NCBI GenBank assembly: GCA_023416415.1
Contig: JAEZHR010000234.1
Span: forward strand, 1 to 5,163
Length of the DNA: 5,163 bases
Reading direction: 5' to 3'
From: Pseudomonadota bacterium
GTDB lineage: Bacteria; Pseudomonadota; Gammaproteobacteria; Burkholderiales; Burkholderiaceae_D
Shown: one piece after another, positions 4,319-5,163 of the stretch
How the letters are laid out: each line of letters starts with the position of its first letter
Position numbering within the stretch: the first letter of the stretch is position 1
Notes under the pieces: model-generated
Databases searched by the model: none
Seen by the model: the letters and a program-made list of their open reading frames with translations, nothing else
What the model was told of the DNA's origin: nothing
Position numbers and translations under genes: made by a program

Positions 4319-5163
4319 CTAGAGGCGCGCTGCCCGCTCGGCTTCGCGCTGGCGCAGCACGCGACGCTGAACCTTGCCGGTCGTGGTCATGGGCAACTCG
4401 TCAATGAACTCGATTTCCTTCGGGTATTCGTAGGGCGCCAGCCTGCCGCGCACATGAGCCTGGAGCTCCGCGATCAGCCGCGCCTCCGCGACCACGCCGC
4501 GCTCGATGCCTGGGGCAAGAACGACATAAGCCTTCACCACGTTGCCCCGCTCGGGATCCGGTCTGGGCACTACCGCCGCGTTCACTACTGCCGGGTGCTT
4601 GACCAGTCAGTTCTCGATTTCGGACGGGCCGATGCGATAGCCGGCCGCCTTGAACATGTCGTCCGCCCGCCCTTGGTACCAGAGATAGCCGTCCTCATCC
4701 ATGTATGCCAGGTCGCCGGTACGGCACCAGTCGCCGGTGAACTTCGCCTGCGTGGCATTCGGGTTTTTCCAATAGCCTAAGAACATGACCGGATCGGGAT
4801 GGCCGTGGATGTCCTTGCGGTGCAGGGCGACTTCGCCGGCTTCGCGGGGCGGCAGCGGAGCGCCAGCATCGTCGATGACAGCGACCTGATGCCCCGGGTA
4901 TGGGCGCCCCATGCTGCCGGCTTTTGCGGGCCAGTGTTGCGCGCTGTTGCCGACGATATAGTTCATCTCGGTCTGGCCGAACATCTCGTTCGGCGTCACG
5001 CCCAGGGCGGAGCGGCACCAGTCGAAGACGGCGTCCCCGACTGCCTCGCCCGCGCTCATGATCGCCCGCAAGCTGAGTCGGAAATGCCGCTGCGGTGTCG
5101 GAAAGGCCTTCATCATCATCTTCAGCGCCGTGGGAAACAGGAAGGTGTTGGTCACCCCGTACT
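4319..5163 (-). pseudogene. AMP-forming acyl-CoA synthetase, C-terminal half, interrupted by an in-frame TGA
   Basis: The ANL superfamily activates a carboxylate with ATP to an acyl-adenylate, then forms the CoA thioester. About 280 codons are visible of a usual 540 or so; the 5' end is outside, and the frame is open to the edge (YGVTNTFLFPTALK). Seen in order on the - strand are A5-type MFGQTEMN (near 4967-4981), RTGD of A7 (4712-4723), the A8 hinge block GRADDMFKAAGYRIGPSEIE (4613-4672), and A10 PMTTTGKVQRR with the adenylation lysine at 4373-4375. The resemblance is to medium-chain or acetyl-CoA-synthetase-like enzymes; the substrate cannot be read. A TGA at 4607-4609 sits just after SEIEN and is followed in the same frame by LVKHPAVVNAAVV, clearly the continuation. 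Stopping there would remove the C-terminal domain with the catalytic lysine. Restart at GTG 4585 lacks a Shine-Dalgarno. Automated annotation may show two pieces, 4319-4585 and 4607 to the edge. Confidence 0.75.

Noticed and set aside
4316..4780. 154-codon + strand frame opposite the acyl-CoA synthetase
   Set aside because: The - strand carries recognisable adenylate-forming enzyme motifs across this whole stretch; the + frame has no such support.

Overview
The window is GC-rich chromosomal DNA. Its gene content and order suggest a betaproteobacterium, most likely of the Rhodocyclales/Azoarcus-Thauera type. That placement rests on the kdsA-eno-ftsB order, a carbonic-anhydrase/Hsp33 pair and general protein resemblance, not on a database search. 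The core is ordinary housekeeping DNA.

Left part, + strand: the 3' end of kdsA (KDO-8-phosphate synthase, LPS inner core), complete eno (enolase, glycolysis and RNA degradosome) and complete ftsB (divisome coiled-coil protein). A clear intrinsic terminator closes the kdsA-eno transcript. ftsB follows behind a TAGAAT -10-like box placed so that its mRNA could be leaderless. A convergent gap of about 425 bp (1944-2368) has no convincing gene. It holds two stem-loops, and a third overlaps the end of ftsB.

Middle, - strand: a two-gene unit, a gamma-class carbonic anhydrase-like protein followed 21 bp later by hslO (Hsp33 redox chaperone). A divergent promoter region of about 150 bp separates it from a + strand gene for a small predicted lipoprotein built on 11-residue amphipathic repeats.

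Right part, - strand: the C-terminal half of an AMP-forming acyl-CoA synthetase, running off the window. It converges on the lipoprotein gene with only 8 bp between the stop codons. It carries one in-frame TGA after the A8-type motif, with the frame and homology intact on both sides. This is the most notable anomaly: a nonsense mutation, a sequencing error or, much less likely, recoding.

I see no mobile element, CRISPR array, tRNA or rRNA, and no evidence for a new multi-gene system. The points worth a second look are the interrupted synthetase, the structured convergent gap, the ftsB start region and the repeat lipoprotein.
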